Origin: Dyadobacter sp. MSC1_007
Lineage (GTDB): Bacteria; Bacteroidota; Bacteroidia; Cytophagales; Spirosomataceae
Assembly (NCBI RefSeq): GCF_023667495.1
Contig: NZ_JAMOZL010000001.1
Coordinates: 496,001 to 560,000 of the forward strand
Reading direction: 5' to 3'
Length of the DNA stretch: 64,000 bases
Below the pieces are notes generated by a model. It made no database searches, had not been told where the DNA came from, and was given only the letters and a program-made list of their open reading frames with translations. Below are positions 36,701 to 48,418 of the stretch, one piece after another; position 1 is the stretch's first letter; each line of letters begins with the position of its first letter. The translations under genes were made by a program, and so were the position numbers.

Positions 36701-37943
36701 CGCAGGTCGTTTGGTTTTCGCGGCCATCGTCATATATCGCAATGCCCGGCCTGACCTTTATCTGTACGGTTTCGGACTCTGTGATGTCTGTCTTTCCACA
36801 GCCCGAGGTCACAGACTTAATGCGGTAAGTTTGATCAGCCGATGGAGATACCCAGAAATTGACGTGTTCGTAAGTGGATGCAGACTTGCTTCCGTCCGTT
36901 AACTCCACGACAAAAGGTGGCGGGCCGTACATTGCTATCGAAATGTTCGATTGACTAAGATAATCGATGGTGGTGCTCAGGGTTTCAAAATTGGCCCTTG
37001 TCTTCGGCCAGATCGTAAGCGTGCCACTCGCAATGTCTGAGCGGGTAGAAGGGTTTTCTGTGATTATTTGAACATTGAAAGGTCGCTGGGTTTGCAATTT
37101 CAAGTTGTTGGGGATCCGGGCAGTCAGAACATTTCCGTTAACCGTTGCCGGCGTTTCCAGTATGAGAGGCGCAGTGGCCTCGTAAGTGACCTCCGTTAGA
37201 CGCACGCGAAAGCGGGTTTGAGCTGTAAAAGGTGTCCCGGAGGTAGAGAATGTTACTTTTATTTCGTTGTTTTCGCAGACGGACGAAGGTGTGACCAGCG
37301 CGGCTTTGACGGAAGTCGAATTAATGATCGGCTCATATTTACCGCTCACCTGCATGGAACCGCAGGCATTTTCGGCATGGGCAATCGTGTAGGTACGCCG
37401 GTTACCGGGAATGAGGACGGACTGATTTGAAAAAGAGCTATAAATGTCCAGCACAGTACTATCATCCAACGTTGCACTGACTCTGCTCGAAGTACTTCCC
37501 CCGAACTTAATACTGGCATAATCGAATGCATTCAATGTGTCCGTGACATTATCAGGATTGATGACAAGGCGGCCTTTGGAATGCACGAAAACAGCGCCTG
37601 ACCACGCGCTTTCTGCCTTCGGAGACGATGTTACTGCCTTGAATTGAACCAAATTATGGGCATAAGCGAGCGAATCTTTCAAGGTAAATGTCAGCCAACC
37701 CGCTATCAGCGCTGCGGGGACCTCCGCGAGTACGGTAGAAGTTTCGTTTTTCCTGACCTGGATAGTGAATTGGTTGTCTGCATTGAACGTGCCAGTCATA
37801 GTGACACTTAGCTTGTAAGCAGCATTAAGGCACACCGATCCGGCGTTGTCATACACATTCAAAGAAATGGTAGGTGATTGTGCAAATGCGGCAAATTGAA
37901 CGCAAAGCCACATTGCAAAAATGCAAGCGTAAAACTTAGACAT
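33705..37943 (-). CDS. Giant repetitive surface protein with type IX secretion C-terminal domain
   Basis: 1412 residues. A signal peptide ends near FAAFAQS. The last ~80 residues (VVAPNPVHDILTVKSG ... LSPGIYLLHVNAKGKKATFKVIKQ) are a type-A sorting domain of the type IX secretion system, which carries proteins to the cell surface. Between them are seven divergent repeats of about 187 residues. Each begins with a cysteine in a strand (SVCENNEIKVTF, TCAGPNARIRF, AVCNNDSLEIAF, LTCVGFPLSL, SVCEGSTINIQY, NFCSGDTILVGY) and ends with an S-x-x-x-x-CG motif (SNVCGYGSASG, SNSCGEGMISG, SNSCGTGTIGS). Each looks like a pair of Ig-like beta-sandwiches. No enzyme domain was recognised; adhesion is a guess. 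Confidence 0.85.
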   Translation of the reverse strand: MSKFYACIFAMWLCVQFAAFAQSPTISLNVYDNAGSVCLNAAYKLSVTMTGTFNADNQFTIQVRKNETSTVLAEVPAALIAGWLTFTLKDSLAYAHNLVQFKAVTSSPKAESAWSGAVFVHSKGRLVINPDNVTDTLNAFDYASIKFGGSTSSRVSATLDDSTVLDIYSSFSNQSVLIPGNRRTYTIAHAENACGSMQVSGKYEPIINSTSVKAALVTPSSVCENNEIKVTFSTSGTPFTAQTRFRVRLTEVTYEATAPLILETPATVNGNVLTARIPNNLKLQTQRPFNVQIITENPSTRSDIASGTLTIWPKTRANFETLSTTIDYLSQSNISIAMYGPPPFVVELTDGSKSASTYEHVNFWVSPSADQTYRIKSVTSGCGKTDITESETVQIKVRPGIAIYDDGRENQTTCAGPNARIRFTSNVNFTAATQFTVKATYYPGQTVLFNATRSGDYVEFAMPVPSDGYPGYGFQIITSNPAMESPISFNVGVKTPPKIGFTTNLEATVFTKPTLVRIGYQLDGGGPYTIEELDGTTKTYENTTYQGPWFFVKETMDYKIKSVSNGCFKNEAPGGIRLTIRPASEPAIYIEPMKTAVCNNDSLEIAFGSVGQFGPGNKFTIQGTLPCCNFEPLAVVEKGGKYKIKLSDELRSSVAEIRIASSNPVLFTEVVRVQIHRAATDFDLSPQTTAGDPQRLVPHGMPTPLYLTSRSSLMESVTYLENGVEKTIPVDPYSTSFSVNPQTGILSTYVIKSVTNACGAFPVNKTTYLQAMPNRIQVDPLSASLTCVGFPLSLGVSIVDGPVTDASYSLEMAPPNSKEYKPLVTGEKGYRLNATVPNNLATGLYNFRIVSSDGSISDPWPMQISALPSATLTNDPSQPNPMTIEAGQPVILRILTAPSPAITAILSDNTRKTINGTEESWYSYPKKSQQYSLISVSNVCGYGSASGKVEVRINPKLVVTPSSTSVCEGSTINIQYELQGDADLSGSYIRFSLTDQDDVTIPLDSTQAPKGNIRLKIPGALKGSYYRIICSVPKYNLKVTLNMGVTTKPDVTLSGSTIINSGESTQLAIKFNKNNSETVKYQLSDGTTGNIYASNGSVHYVLVAPKQTTTYTITSISNSCGEGMISGSANVEVNPPSARSVTVTSITSKTAFNFCSGDTILVGYKVSGTFSAGNKFTVQLSDSTGKNFTDITTIQGTNPVQAVLPANLSSKAQYRLRVAASDANTAAGAYGQAIVSNKKASARFASESVIFDGVNNPKITVLLEGGGPWSYQFGTDVSVINRQSSNPTDVVELFQASPSQFYRLFRVSNSCGTGTIGSPSTVRVEIVTATEPNAPGFQVVVAPNPVHDILTVKSGNSDEKTIQLISQSGTAVRTIKTRQHEETLDIRSLSPGIYLLHVNAKGKKATFKVIKQ

Positions 37944-38041
37944 GTAGGGGAGTGGTTACAATAATTCCCGAAAATACTATATTATATACACTTTAAGGGA
38001 GAATGTGTCCGGTATTTTGTCTTTGTATATGATGTCTCTAA

Positions 38042-38081
38042 AAGCAAAAAGCCCCGGAGCGATCCGGGGCTTTTTGCTTTG
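38042..38081. terminator. Bidirectional terminator near the end of carB
   Basis: An 18-bp perfect stem (AAAGCAAAAAGCCCCGGA and its complement) with the GCGA loop, 15 bp after the carB stop on the minus strand. Confidence 0.85.
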
Positions 38082-38096
38082 CTTCAATAGCTATAT

Positions 38097-40940
<2,844 letters not shown>

Positions 40941-41032
40941 AGTAAATGGTAATTTGTAGAATTGAAGGAAATACTTTAACAACTTTTGGGGTTGCCTGTT
41001 GTTTTTGAGCAGGGGTACGTCCAAAAATTCCA

Positions 41033-41040
41033 CAAAGTTA
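41033..41040 (-). promoter_or_regulatory. Predicted carB -7 element
   Basis: A perfect TAACTTTG on the minus strand about 95 nt before the carB GTG; the matching -33 element is poor. It lies inside the upstream part of the long frame, which also argues for the GTG start. Confidence 0.4.
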
Positions 41041-41152
41041 ATTCACATATCCGAAAAAGCAGGGTCGCCCGGTTGAAATAACTGTAAAATTTTGCCGGTG
41101 TTTTGGTAACCTGTTGTTAATAAGGTTTTTGTAGGTAAAATAGAGGTTGATA

Positions 41153-42991
41153 TTACTGGAATGGGGCAATCGCCGGGGCGGAAATATCGAAGTCGCGAAG
41201 CCGTAGTGGTACATTACCGCTTGCATTGAAGCGGGTCGGGGAAGTGAGGTCGGGAATGTTGAGATAATAGCCGAACCTGAGTTGTAAAGTGTTAAATGTC
41301 AGGCTTTCATTCCGAAGCCTTAATCCGAGGCCGTAACCCTGGTAAAGAGGGCTTTTCCAGATAGACGGGACTCCATTGACCAAGCCGATGTCACCAAAAA
41401 CGAAATAGGCGATACGAAAACCCAACAAACTTTTGTCGGAGAAGAAAACCGTCTCAGCCCCGACCGTAAATTTTTTCGTTCCAATCAACTGATCATTATT
41501 AATGCCCCTGATGCCCTGATTATTGCTGATATTGAGATAATCGAGCGGGTCGCGGCGGATGCCGTGCGTGTATCGGAAGGTAAGAAACTGGCGGAAGAAA
41601 CTGTACCGGAAAGGGATCAGATTGCTGATATAGTTGACCTCCCCACTAATCACACCCTGCTGTGCCCGGCCGTTTTTGGAATAGGTTCCCAAGTTGGCCA
41701 ACGCGTAAAAGTAGCCGAGGTTGTGCGGCAAGTATTTCCCGGTGGCATACTGGACGCCGGCATAGCCTCTTGCACCGAACTCGGTATTCTCGCGCCCCAC
41801 AGTGAGCACGAACAGGTTACCGATCGGAACGTCCTCCGTTCTACCAAAACCATAAATCAATACGTCCCGCTTGTAGTTTCGGTCGGAGTAACCCAGGCTG
41901 ACGAGCGTCGCTGTGCGGTTCCAGTAAATTTTGTTCAGGTTAGGAGCTACGTCCGGGCGTTCATCAAAGTTGTATTTGTTGTGCCTGAATGCAGTCACGA
42001 TCCGAGAATTCTGCGCGAGTTTGCTGTTCGGAAATGGAAACTTGAATGCTCTTCCTATCCAGACATCGTAATATTTATAATCGGTAAGGACTGTCAGCCG
42101 CTTGTCCGTGCTGTCGACAACCCTTTTGTACTGCCTCGTATTATAATGCCCTATTTCCATCGCTCCAGCATATTTGGTTTCATTGGTGAGAAACCGGCGG
42201 AACAGCCGAACTGACTGTTCTTTTAATTCTCTTTCAAAAATAAAACTGGCCTGTCCGGTAATGAAGGTTTTGCCGATATAGGGCACGGTATAAATGGTCC
42301 TGAACTGGAATTTAGCAAGAGAGTCATCTTTCGCGTCCCACCGGATCGCCGTTCGCTGGGAATGCGTGGTCCCCCGCAAGTTGAGGTTCTCGACCGAAGC
42401 ATTAAATTTCTTGAATGAACTAAAACCACCCGAAAAGTTGAGCGACCATGCATCCTGGATCAGCACGACAACATCGGCCATCCAGGTGACATCCTTTCGC
42501 GGGACTACGATGATACGGGCATCGACGATCGTACGGTTGGAGCGGAGCAGACGTTCGTTGTCCTTCAATACTTGCGCCTGAATGTCGTCCCCCTCCGAAA
42601 AAAGCAGGAATGACTTTCTGATAATGCCTTCACGGGTGTTGGTATGGAGGCTTTTGCTTAGAAAACGTTCAAGCTGATTGCCTTTCCGTGTCGTGTCATA
42701 AACAGATTCGCCGAGGATATCGAGTTGCCGGATGAAGATTTTGCGGATCACCATTCCTTCGTAAGGCGTAAAAGGGTTCGTTTCGATTTCCTTTACCTCC
42801 GCAATTTTGCCCTGATTATAAACATCCCTGAACAAAAGCCGGTAAACAGCCTTAGAAAACTTGGTCTTGGACATCCGCGCTTTCAGGTTCGTGTAGCGGA
42901 TACTGTCGCGGCTGTGCGTTTCCAGGCTGTCGGGATTTTGGCCCCAAGCCATCGAGGAAAGCAGCAAAAACAGCAACAAATATCTACACAT
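41153..42991 (-). CDS. Outer-membrane protein with POTRA-like domain and beta-barrel
   Basis: 612 residues with a signal peptide (LLLFLLLSSMAWGQ). Residues about 80-165 (MVIRKIFIRQLDILGESVYD ... IIRKSFLLFSEGDDIQAQVLKDNERLLRSN ... VDARIIVVP) look like a POTRA repeat as found in Omp85/BamA proteins. The rest is a long succession of amphipathic strands ending in an aromatic-rich segment, compatible with a 16-strand barrel. It is not canonical BamA: only one POTRA is evident. It may translocate or assemble envelope proteins, but this is inferred. Confidence 0.75.
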   Translation of the reverse strand: MCRYLLLFLLLSSMAWGQNPDSLETHSRDSIRYTNLKARMSKTKFSKAVYRLLFRDVYNQGKIAEVKEIETNPFTPYEGMVIRKIFIRQLDILGESVYDTTRKGNQLERFLSKSLHTNTREGIIRKSFLLFSEGDDIQAQVLKDNERLLRSNRTIVDARIIVVPRKDVTWMADVVVLIQDAWSLNFSGGFSSFKKFNASVENLNLRGTTHSQRTAIRWDAKDDSLAKFQFRTIYTVPYIGKTFITGQASFIFERELKEQSVRLFRRFLTNETKYAGAMEIGHYNTRQYKRVVDSTDKRLTVLTDYKYYDVWIGRAFKFPFPNSKLAQNSRIVTAFRHNKYNFDERPDVAPNLNKIYWNRTATLVSLGYSDRNYKRDVLIYGFGRTEDVPIGNLFVLTVGRENTEFGARGYAGVQYATGKYLPHNLGYFYALANLGTYSKNGRAQQGVISGEVNYISNLIPFRYSFFRQFLTFRYTHGIRRDPLDYLNISNNQGIRGINNDQLIGTKKFTVGAETVFFSDKSLLGFRIAYFVFGDIGLVNGVPSIWKSPLYQGYGLGLRLRNESLTFNTLQLRFGYYLNIPDLTSPTRFNASGNVPLRLRDFDISAPAIAPFQ

Positions 42992-43062
42992 GGGGCATCC
43001 AGATTCCAGAACAACAGACTTAACGCATACGCACTAGTGCCAGGTATAGTTGAGTGAAATGA

Positions 43063-44754
43063 TTACTGCCGACTTGCCTCTAAGATGGCCTGCGCGGTTT
43101 TTTCCATTGCACTCGGGGCCGGGGCATTTTTCGATGCAAACTTTCCGTTCGGCCGGATTATTGAAAATGTGGCCGCGTCGAGCGGATTGAGCTTAAACAG
43201 CAGGTCCATCATCTGGGTATCATCCACTGACATATGAACGCCTTTCAGTCGGTGCCGGACCATATATTGCCTTATGAGCGCGTCAGATACCGGATATTCG
43301 TCCGCAGACAGATGAATGTACAAAAAAACAATGTCCTCCGGCAGGCGCGCCTGCAATTCGGGAATGAAGTCGAGCTCTTCTCTGCTTTTTGCGTCGTCGA
43401 TATTCCATTTGACGAGGTAAATGGTTTTTCCTTTCAAGCCGTCCAGGATCCGGTTGAACCAGCTGTTGCCCCGGTCGTTGGATGCGGCCAGGTAATAGCC
43501 CGGCAGCGCTTCTGTGGGGTCTGTTTTAATATTTCTGAACTCTATCAGCTTCCTGATATCGCTGCTGTCTTTCAGTTCAAGCTTCACGATCTCGTCCAGG
43601 GATTGCTTAAACTGTGGAATGCCCGTTCTCGACTGAATATGCCTGCTGAGCAACTCCTGGTGTTTGTAGGTGTATTTGTAAAAGTTTTTCGCAAGATATC
43701 TCACTTTCAGAAACTCGGTAGCGGTGCTATCGTACAAGTCGCTGTAAATCCTGCTTTCGCGCTCGAAGTTGAACAGCAGGTTCATGACGGTTTCATTCCT
43801 TGCAAAAAGTTTATTCATGAAGTCCAGTTCCGCTTTTTCCGAGACTCCGTTCGCGACAATATCATTCAGATGCTGGCGCTCTTCTGCCGTGAGCCGAGTT
43901 GCATTGTCCCGAATCAGTGTCGCCATAAGTTTAACCGGCAACGAGTTGGTTCGGCTGGGGTTGTCTATTTTTTTGCTTTCCACCATGATGTCCGCATAGT
44001 TACCGAACCGGTTTGCCCATATGACACGCTGACCGGTGAGCGGGGCTTTATTCAACCTTTTGAGGCTGTCGATGAGGTATTTAGCGGGCTGATACTGATT
44101 AGCAAGCGCGTGTTCATAGAGTATTTGCATCTGCTCTTCATCAGTAACCGATTTTATCCATTGATATAGCGCAGGCGAAGCCACCGTTTTTTGAGTAGCG
44201 GCCTGTACCGAACCGAGCCGTAGTTCTGCACGCTGTTCAGATATAAACCGCGCATCCGACGGGCTTTTTTCCCAAAAAGCTTTGAAGAAATCTAACCCAA
44301 GCGTGCGGCTGCTGTTCAAACGTTGACTTTCCGCCGCGAGATAGAGTGGATATTGGTTGTTGGCATCGGCATTAACTCCCGCGAAATAGAACAACTTCTT
44401 AGCCTTCCCGATCGAATCCCCGTTGAATGTGACTTCCACCGTGCCCGGCGAACCGAGGAAAGTCGTGAATGCTTTGCCGCCATAATCCACATAAATCTCC
44501 TCCTGCGGAAAGAGCATAGGCAATGAAACACGAAAACTCCCATCAGCCTCTAGTGAGGCCTGTTTACTGAGCTCCGACTGCGGTTGTAATATATTGTTTC
44601 GGGAAAATGTAATGAATGGGGCCTGCCTGTATAGCCTTCCGTTCAGGTTTTGAATGCGACCTTTGATGATCAGGGAATCGGTTACGGCAAAAGCGTGATC
44701 GAGGGTAGTAATGAAAAGGAAGGCGGCTATGATGAAGCGCATGCGGATGATCAT
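43063..44754 (-). CDS. TlpA-like secreted protein lacking the CxxC redox motif
   Basis: 563 residues with a signal peptide (FIIAAFLFITTLDHAFA); M5 is an alternative start. The N-terminal ~120 residues are a beta-rich domain like DUF4369 (LIIKGRIQNLNGRLYRQ ... SFRVSLPM). A long helical middle follows. From about residue 430 the order of a thioredoxin/TlpA fold is seen: KTIYLVKWNIDDAKSREEL, then FLYIHLSADEY and ATFSIIRPNGKF. Where TlpA has WCGPC, this protein has DDAKS, so thiol chemistry is unlikely. It sits between the POTRA/barrel gene (71 bp downstream) and nuoC (91 bp upstream), all leftward. Confidence 0.65.
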   Translation of the reverse strand: MIIRMRFIIAAFLFITTLDHAFAVTDSLIIKGRIQNLNGRLYRQAPFITFSRNNILQPQSELSKQASLEADGSFRVSLPMLFPQEEIYVDYGGKAFTTFLGSPGTVEVTFNGDSIGKAKKLFYFAGVNADANNQYPLYLAAESQRLNSSRTLGLDFFKAFWEKSPSDARFISEQRAELRLGSVQAATQKTVASPALYQWIKSVTDEEQMQILYEHALANQYQPAKYLIDSLKRLNKAPLTGQRVIWANRFGNYADIMVESKKIDNPSRTNSLPVKLMATLIRDNATRLTAEERQHLNDIVANGVSEKAELDFMNKLFARNETVMNLLFNFERESRIYSDLYDSTATEFLKVRYLAKNFYKYTYKHQELLSRHIQSRTGIPQFKQSLDEIVKLELKDSSDIRKLIEFRNIKTDPTEALPGYYLAASNDRGNSWFNRILDGLKGKTIYLVKWNIDDAKSREELDFIPELQARLPEDIVFLYIHLSADEYPVSDALIRQYMVRHRLKGVHMSVDDTQMMDLLFKLNPLDAATFSIIRPNGKFASKNAPAPSAMEKTAQAILEASRQ

Positions 44755-44845
44755 TAAAAATTTAGTAACGAAAAATAATGAGGCTTTTCGACGCTACCAA
44801 ATTTGACCTTTTTATTTGAATTCAATGCATGACGAGGCTATTAAT

Positions 44846-45388
44846 TCAGGCTCTGTCCGCATTGTCGAACTCTTGTGTCGGTGGCCCGTCTTCATAGCGG
44901 ACATAAATGCCGTGATAGCGCTCCTGCAAATCATAATCCTTGCGGAGAGGATGTCCTTGCCAGTCTTCGGGTAGCAGGATGCGACGGAGATCAGGGTGAC
45001 CTTCAAAATGAATGCCTAGCAGGTCATATGCTTCCCGTTCGTGCCAGTCGGCGGTCCGCCAGATCGTGCAGACCGTTGGAACCGATGGTAATGGTGCCTC
45101 GGGGGCATTTCTGGTAAAAATAGTCTTCACTACCAGGTCGTGACCGTAAGGAATAGATGTGAGGTGATAAATGAGCTCCATTGTAGCCGTGGCAGGCCCG
45201 TTATCGATCGCGGTAATGCAGGCAAGATAGTCGAAATACAACCTGTTGTCTTCATGCAAAAAACGACATATATCCGCAATTGCCTGCGCTGGCACGATCA
45301 AGGCAGGTTGCGGGTTTTTGGTATCCGTTTCAATCTGATAGCCCGTGAATTGGCCGGTTACAAGGGCAGCAATTTCCTGAAAGTCCAT
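44846..45388 (-). CDS. nuoC: NADH-quinone oxidoreductase subunit C
   Basis: 180 residues; the ATG at 45388 is chosen because the longer frame to 45613 runs through nuoB. The motif [21 protein letters not shown] and HPLRKDYDL are typical of the 30-kDa hydrophilic subunit of complex I. It starts 8 bp after the nuoB stop. No nuoD follows; the next leftward gene is unrelated, so the remaining subunits must be elsewhere. Confidence 0.95.
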   Translation of the reverse strand: MDFQEIAALVTGQFTGYQIETDTKNPQPALIVPAQAIADICRFLHEDNRLYFDYLACITAIDNGPATATMELIYHLTSIPYGHDLVVKTIFTRNAPEAPLPSVPTVCTIWRTADWHEREAYDLLGIHFEGHPDLRRILLPEDWQGHPLRKDYDLQERYHGIYVRYEDGPPTQEFDNADRA

Positions 45389-45396
45389 TTGGTATA

Positions 45397-45927
45397 TTAT
45401 GATGAGTGGGTAAGTGTCCCCGCCGCTTCCATTTCGAGGAACAATGCAGGCGCAGGCTCCTCTTTGCCACGGATTTTTTCCTGCAATTTCATAAAGCCGC
45501 CGATGAGCGCTTCTGGCCTGGGCGGACAGCCGGGTACATATATATCCACAGGAATGATCCTGTCCACTCCTTTGACTACGTGATATCCATGTTCCCAATA
45601 TGGCCCGCCGCAATTGGAGCAGCTGCCCATTGAGATCACATAGCGCGGTTCAGGCATTTGTTCATAAAGCCGCCTGATCCTGTCGGCCATTTTAAAGGTA
45701 ACCGTGCCGGCAACAATCATCACATCCGACTGCCGGGGCGAAGGGCGCGGCATGATCCCGAACCGTTCAAGGTCGTAATTGGCTGCATAGGTGGCCATCA
45801 TCTCAATCGCGCAGCAAGCCAGACCAAAGCCCATAGGCCATAATGATGACAGGCGGGCCCAGTTCATGAGGTCTTCTGCATTGGTCAGGATGATTCCGCC
45901 GTCGCCGGTTTTTATTCGTTCACTCAT
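45397..45927 (-). CDS. nuoB: NADH-quinone oxidoreductase subunit B
   Basis: 176 residues. Holds the terminal iron-sulfur cluster N2 of complex I; ligand cysteines are visible in [19 protein letters not shown] and [10 protein letters not shown]. The C-terminus is slightly longer than many. It is followed by nuoC at 8 bp. In most genomes nuoA is directly upstream, but here a rightward gene lies between. Confidence 0.96.
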   Translation of the reverse strand: MSERIKTGDGGIILTNAEDLMNWARLSSLWPMGFGLACCAIEMMATYAANYDLERFGIMPRPSPRQSDVMIVAGTVTFKMADRIRRLYEQMPEPRYVISMGSCSNCGGPYWEHGYHVVKGVDRIIPVDIYVPGCPPRPEALIGGFMKLQEKIRGKEEPAPALFLEMEAAGTLTHSS

Positions 45928-46061
45928 AGGTTCATTCCAAAGAAATAGCCGGCTGGTATGGATATTGCATTTATAACAGCACGGTAGCTGCGAAAATAAC
46001 CATATTTAGCAAGAAACCGTTTCCAGGGGCGTTACAAAACAAACTCACAACCTTCAACTGT

Positions 46062-46823
46062 ATGAAATACAAACTACTCTCAACTGTTCTTTTCCTGATC
46101 GCAGCGCCTTTTCTTGCGACTGCTCAAAGCGATTCTACGGTCCGTATCTTCAAAACCGGAATGGCGGTTTACGCAGAACTGGGGATGTTGCCTAATAATA
46201 AGGCGATCCGCGATCAGCTTGCCCGTTTGCAGGTGAAGCCATTCACGTCTTACATGGGAAATTTGGTGCTGGCCCGTCGTACCGAGTCAGAAAGGTGGTT
46301 TTCGGAAGCCCGATTGATCATTATGAACAGCACCAATTATACGAAAGACAAGGATGACCGGAAGGCTTATCTCGGTGGCATTGGTATCGGGACGGATGGT
46401 GGCCCGAAGCTCGTCAATACTGCCCGCTGGAATGTCATGATTCCGCTGGGTGTGGATCTTATGCTTTATCGGCTCAATATCAAGAGTAACAGCTCGGCTA
46501 CAATTCAGCAGGTGCTCGCCAATCCGGCTGCTTATCAGGCCGTGAAATTATTTACAGGTAATATTAATCTGCATGGTGGGATCGGTGTCGATTATAAGGT
46601 TAATTTTTTACCCAAAATCAATGAAAAAGTGTACCTGAGTGGCAAAGTCACTTATCACCAGCCGATATTAGGCAGGAGAAAATGGAAAGGGGAGAATATA
46701 ACGGTTAGCGATCTGTCTTCCTTGAAGGTCAACCAGGTGTATGTGCAACTTGGTGCCGTATTTTTTCCAAAACCAAATATGAAAAAATGGGGCGGAATGC
46801 ACGGAATGCATGGCATGCATTGA
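46062..46823 (+). CDS. Putative outer-membrane protein with Met/His-rich tail
   Basis: 253 residues. A signal peptide ends at FLATAQS. The body shows repeated amphipathic strands (LGGIGIGTDGG, WNVMIPLGVDLMLY, NLHGGIGVDYKVNF, VYLSGKVTYHQPI, VYVQLGAVFFPK) as in small outer-membrane barrels. The last ten residues are GGMHGMHGMH, a pattern suited to metal binding. It lies convergently between nuoA (stop 4 bp away) and nuoB, interrupting the usual nuoAB order. I do not recognise the family. Confidence 0.72.
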   Translation: MKYKLLSTVLFLIAAPFLATAQSDSTVRIFKTGMAVYAELGMLPNNKAIRDQLARLQVKPFTSYMGNLVLARRTESERWFSEARLIIMNSTNYTKDKDDRKAYLGGIGIGTDGGPKLVNTARWNVMIPLGVDLMLYRLNIKSNSSATIQQVLANPAAYQAVKLFTGNINLHGGIGVDYKVNFLPKINEKVYLSGKVTYHQPILGRRKWKGENITVSDLSSLKVNQVYVQLGAVFFPKPNMKKWGGMHGMHGMH

Positions 46824-46827
46824 CCAG

Positions 46828-47295
46828 CTACTTTTTGTAACGCTCGTTCACTTTGGCATACAGATCTGCCGGAACGGGCGATTTCACTTCGGGAAGTTGT
46901 GGTTTGGGAAGCACCCAGTCGAGGTAGCCCTTGGCCCAGGCGTAGGCCAAGCCGAAAATAAGTATGCCGATGAAAACGGTCATTTCGGCCATCGCAAACC
47001 AGCCCCATTGACCGTTCGTCTGTTCGATCAATTCTTCGTTTCCAAAGACAACCGCCCATGGAAACAGAAAAAGCAGCTCGACTTCAAATAATACAAAAAT
47101 GAGTGCTACGACATAAAAACGCACATTGAACTGGATATTGGCATTGCCAAGAGGTTCCTCACCCGATTCGTAGGTGCTCAGTTTTTCATCATTGGGTTTA
47201 TGGGGCCGAAGAAAACGGGCTATTGTGAGCATCACCCCGAGCAGAATGAGGGCGGCAATAATGAAGAGCAATATATAACCAAAATCGGTGAGCAT
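46828..47295 (-). CDS. nuoA: NADH-quinone oxidoreductase subunit A
   Basis: 155 residues with three membrane helices. The family motif YESGEEPLGNANIQFNVRFY and EVELLFLFPWAVVF are intact. The C-terminal tail (about 30 residues after the third helix) is longer than in E. coli. It is followed not by nuoB but by a convergent gene of about 760 bp. Confidence 0.95.
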   Translation of the reverse strand: MLTDFGYILLFIIAALILLGVMLTIARFLRPHKPNDEKLSTYESGEEPLGNANIQFNVRFYVVALIFVLFEVELLFLFPWAVVFGNEELIEQTNGQWGWFAMAEMTVFIGILIFGLAYAWAKGYLDWVLPKPQLPEVKSPVPADLYAKVNERYKK

Positions 47296-47351
47296 AGTCG
47301 GGCACTTATTTTCGCAAAACTACGGATTTTGGGCAATTAGCACTCAAAAAA

Positions 47352-48233
47352 TCAGATGCTGAGCAGGATTGTTCTCACGCTAAGCACGATCACCAGCACG
47401 CCTACGATGAGCATCAATGGTTTTCTTTTGATCTTGCCAACGAGCATAGCCCCAAATGGCGCGGCGATCATACCGCCGGTGATTAGTCCCAAAACTACCT
47501 GCCAGCTATCGATCCCCGTGAAAAGCATGAAAGTGATTCCGCTTGCAAATGCAATTGCGAACTCCGCCGCATTGACGGACCCGATGGTGTAGCGTGGGTC
47601 GCGACCCTGGCCGAGCAGGGTCGATGTAACGATCGGTCCCCAGCCCCCACCACCAATGGAATCCAGAAAACCGCCGGTTGCAGCCAGTACGCTGATGCGC
47701 TTCGTTTTATTTTTAACAATATTCTTCCGCAATGCTTTCCGGATAATGATCAGCCCGAGGATCAGCATATAAAATGCGATAAATGGCTTGATCGCATTGC
47801 CGTCGATCACGTCGGAGAGCAGGTAAGCGCCTACAACTGAGCCCGCAACGCCGGGGATCAGCAGACTTTTGAATAGCTTTTTATTGATATTTTTAAAACG
47901 AAAATGCGAGATGGCGGAAGCACCGGTCGTAAACATTTCGGCAAAATGTACGCTAGCGCTGCTCACGGCAGGCGAAACGCCCAGGCTCAGCAAAAAGGAA
48001 TTGGACGTGACACCATATGCCATGCCTAATGCACCATCTACGAGCTGGGCGGCAAGGCCGACCAACAGATATAATGCAAAATCACCGGTGAGGAAAGTGG
48101 TAATTTCTTCTGTACTAACGGCTATAACCCCATTAACAAACAAAATGCCAACCAGAAGGGCAATCAGGACGGCAGGGATTATGTACCAGCTTGGTGATGA
48201 AGGAAGTTTGAGCGAAAGCACTTTGGCAAGCAT
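47352..48233 (-). CDS. TauE/SafE family transporter
   Basis: 293 residues with about eight membrane helices in two related halves (VDGALGMAYGVTSNSFLLSLGVSPA and LDSIGGGGWGPIVTSTLLGQGRDPR). These are signatures of the TauE/SafE (DUF81) family, which exports sulfite, sulfoacetate or similar anions. The half-motif with GGGGWGP is well conserved. It is leftward and upstream of nuoA with 56 bp between; co-transcription is possible. Confidence 0.92.
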   Translation of the reverse strand: MLAKVLSLKLPSSPSWYIIPAVLIALLVGILFVNGVIAVSTEEITTFLTGDFALYLLVGLAAQLVDGALGMAYGVTSNSFLLSLGVSPAVSSASVHFAEMFTTGASAISHFRFKNINKKLFKSLLIPGVAGSVVGAYLLSDVIDGNAIKPFIAFYMLILGLIIIRKALRKNIVKNKTKRISVLAATGGFLDSIGGGGWGPIVTSTLLGQGRDPRYTIGSVNAAEFAIAFASGITFMLFTGIDSWQVVLGLITGGMIAAPFGAMLVGKIKRKPLMLIVGVLVIVLSVRTILLSI

Positions 48234-48418
48234 TACTTCTATGTTTTACGAATTTTGGAATCTATAAAGAATACAAAAATAGTAAAACTATTTAATCTAC
48301 GTAATTGATAGATTATTAAATTTTGCTTAAAGGGCATTAATCGGTTCTTGTTGGTCAGCTAGAAGTAAGTGGATTTCTCCTCAAATAGGAGTTAAACTCT
48401 CGAAAAGTCCATTTTTAG

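Noticed and set aside
40941..41033. ATG start for carB at 41033
   Set aside because: Adds 31 residues unlike CarB; the GTG at 40940 exactly precedes the conserved N-terminus.
43234..44169. 311-residue rightward frame
   Set aside because: Entirely antisense to the TlpA-like gene; composition typical of an opposite-strand shadow.
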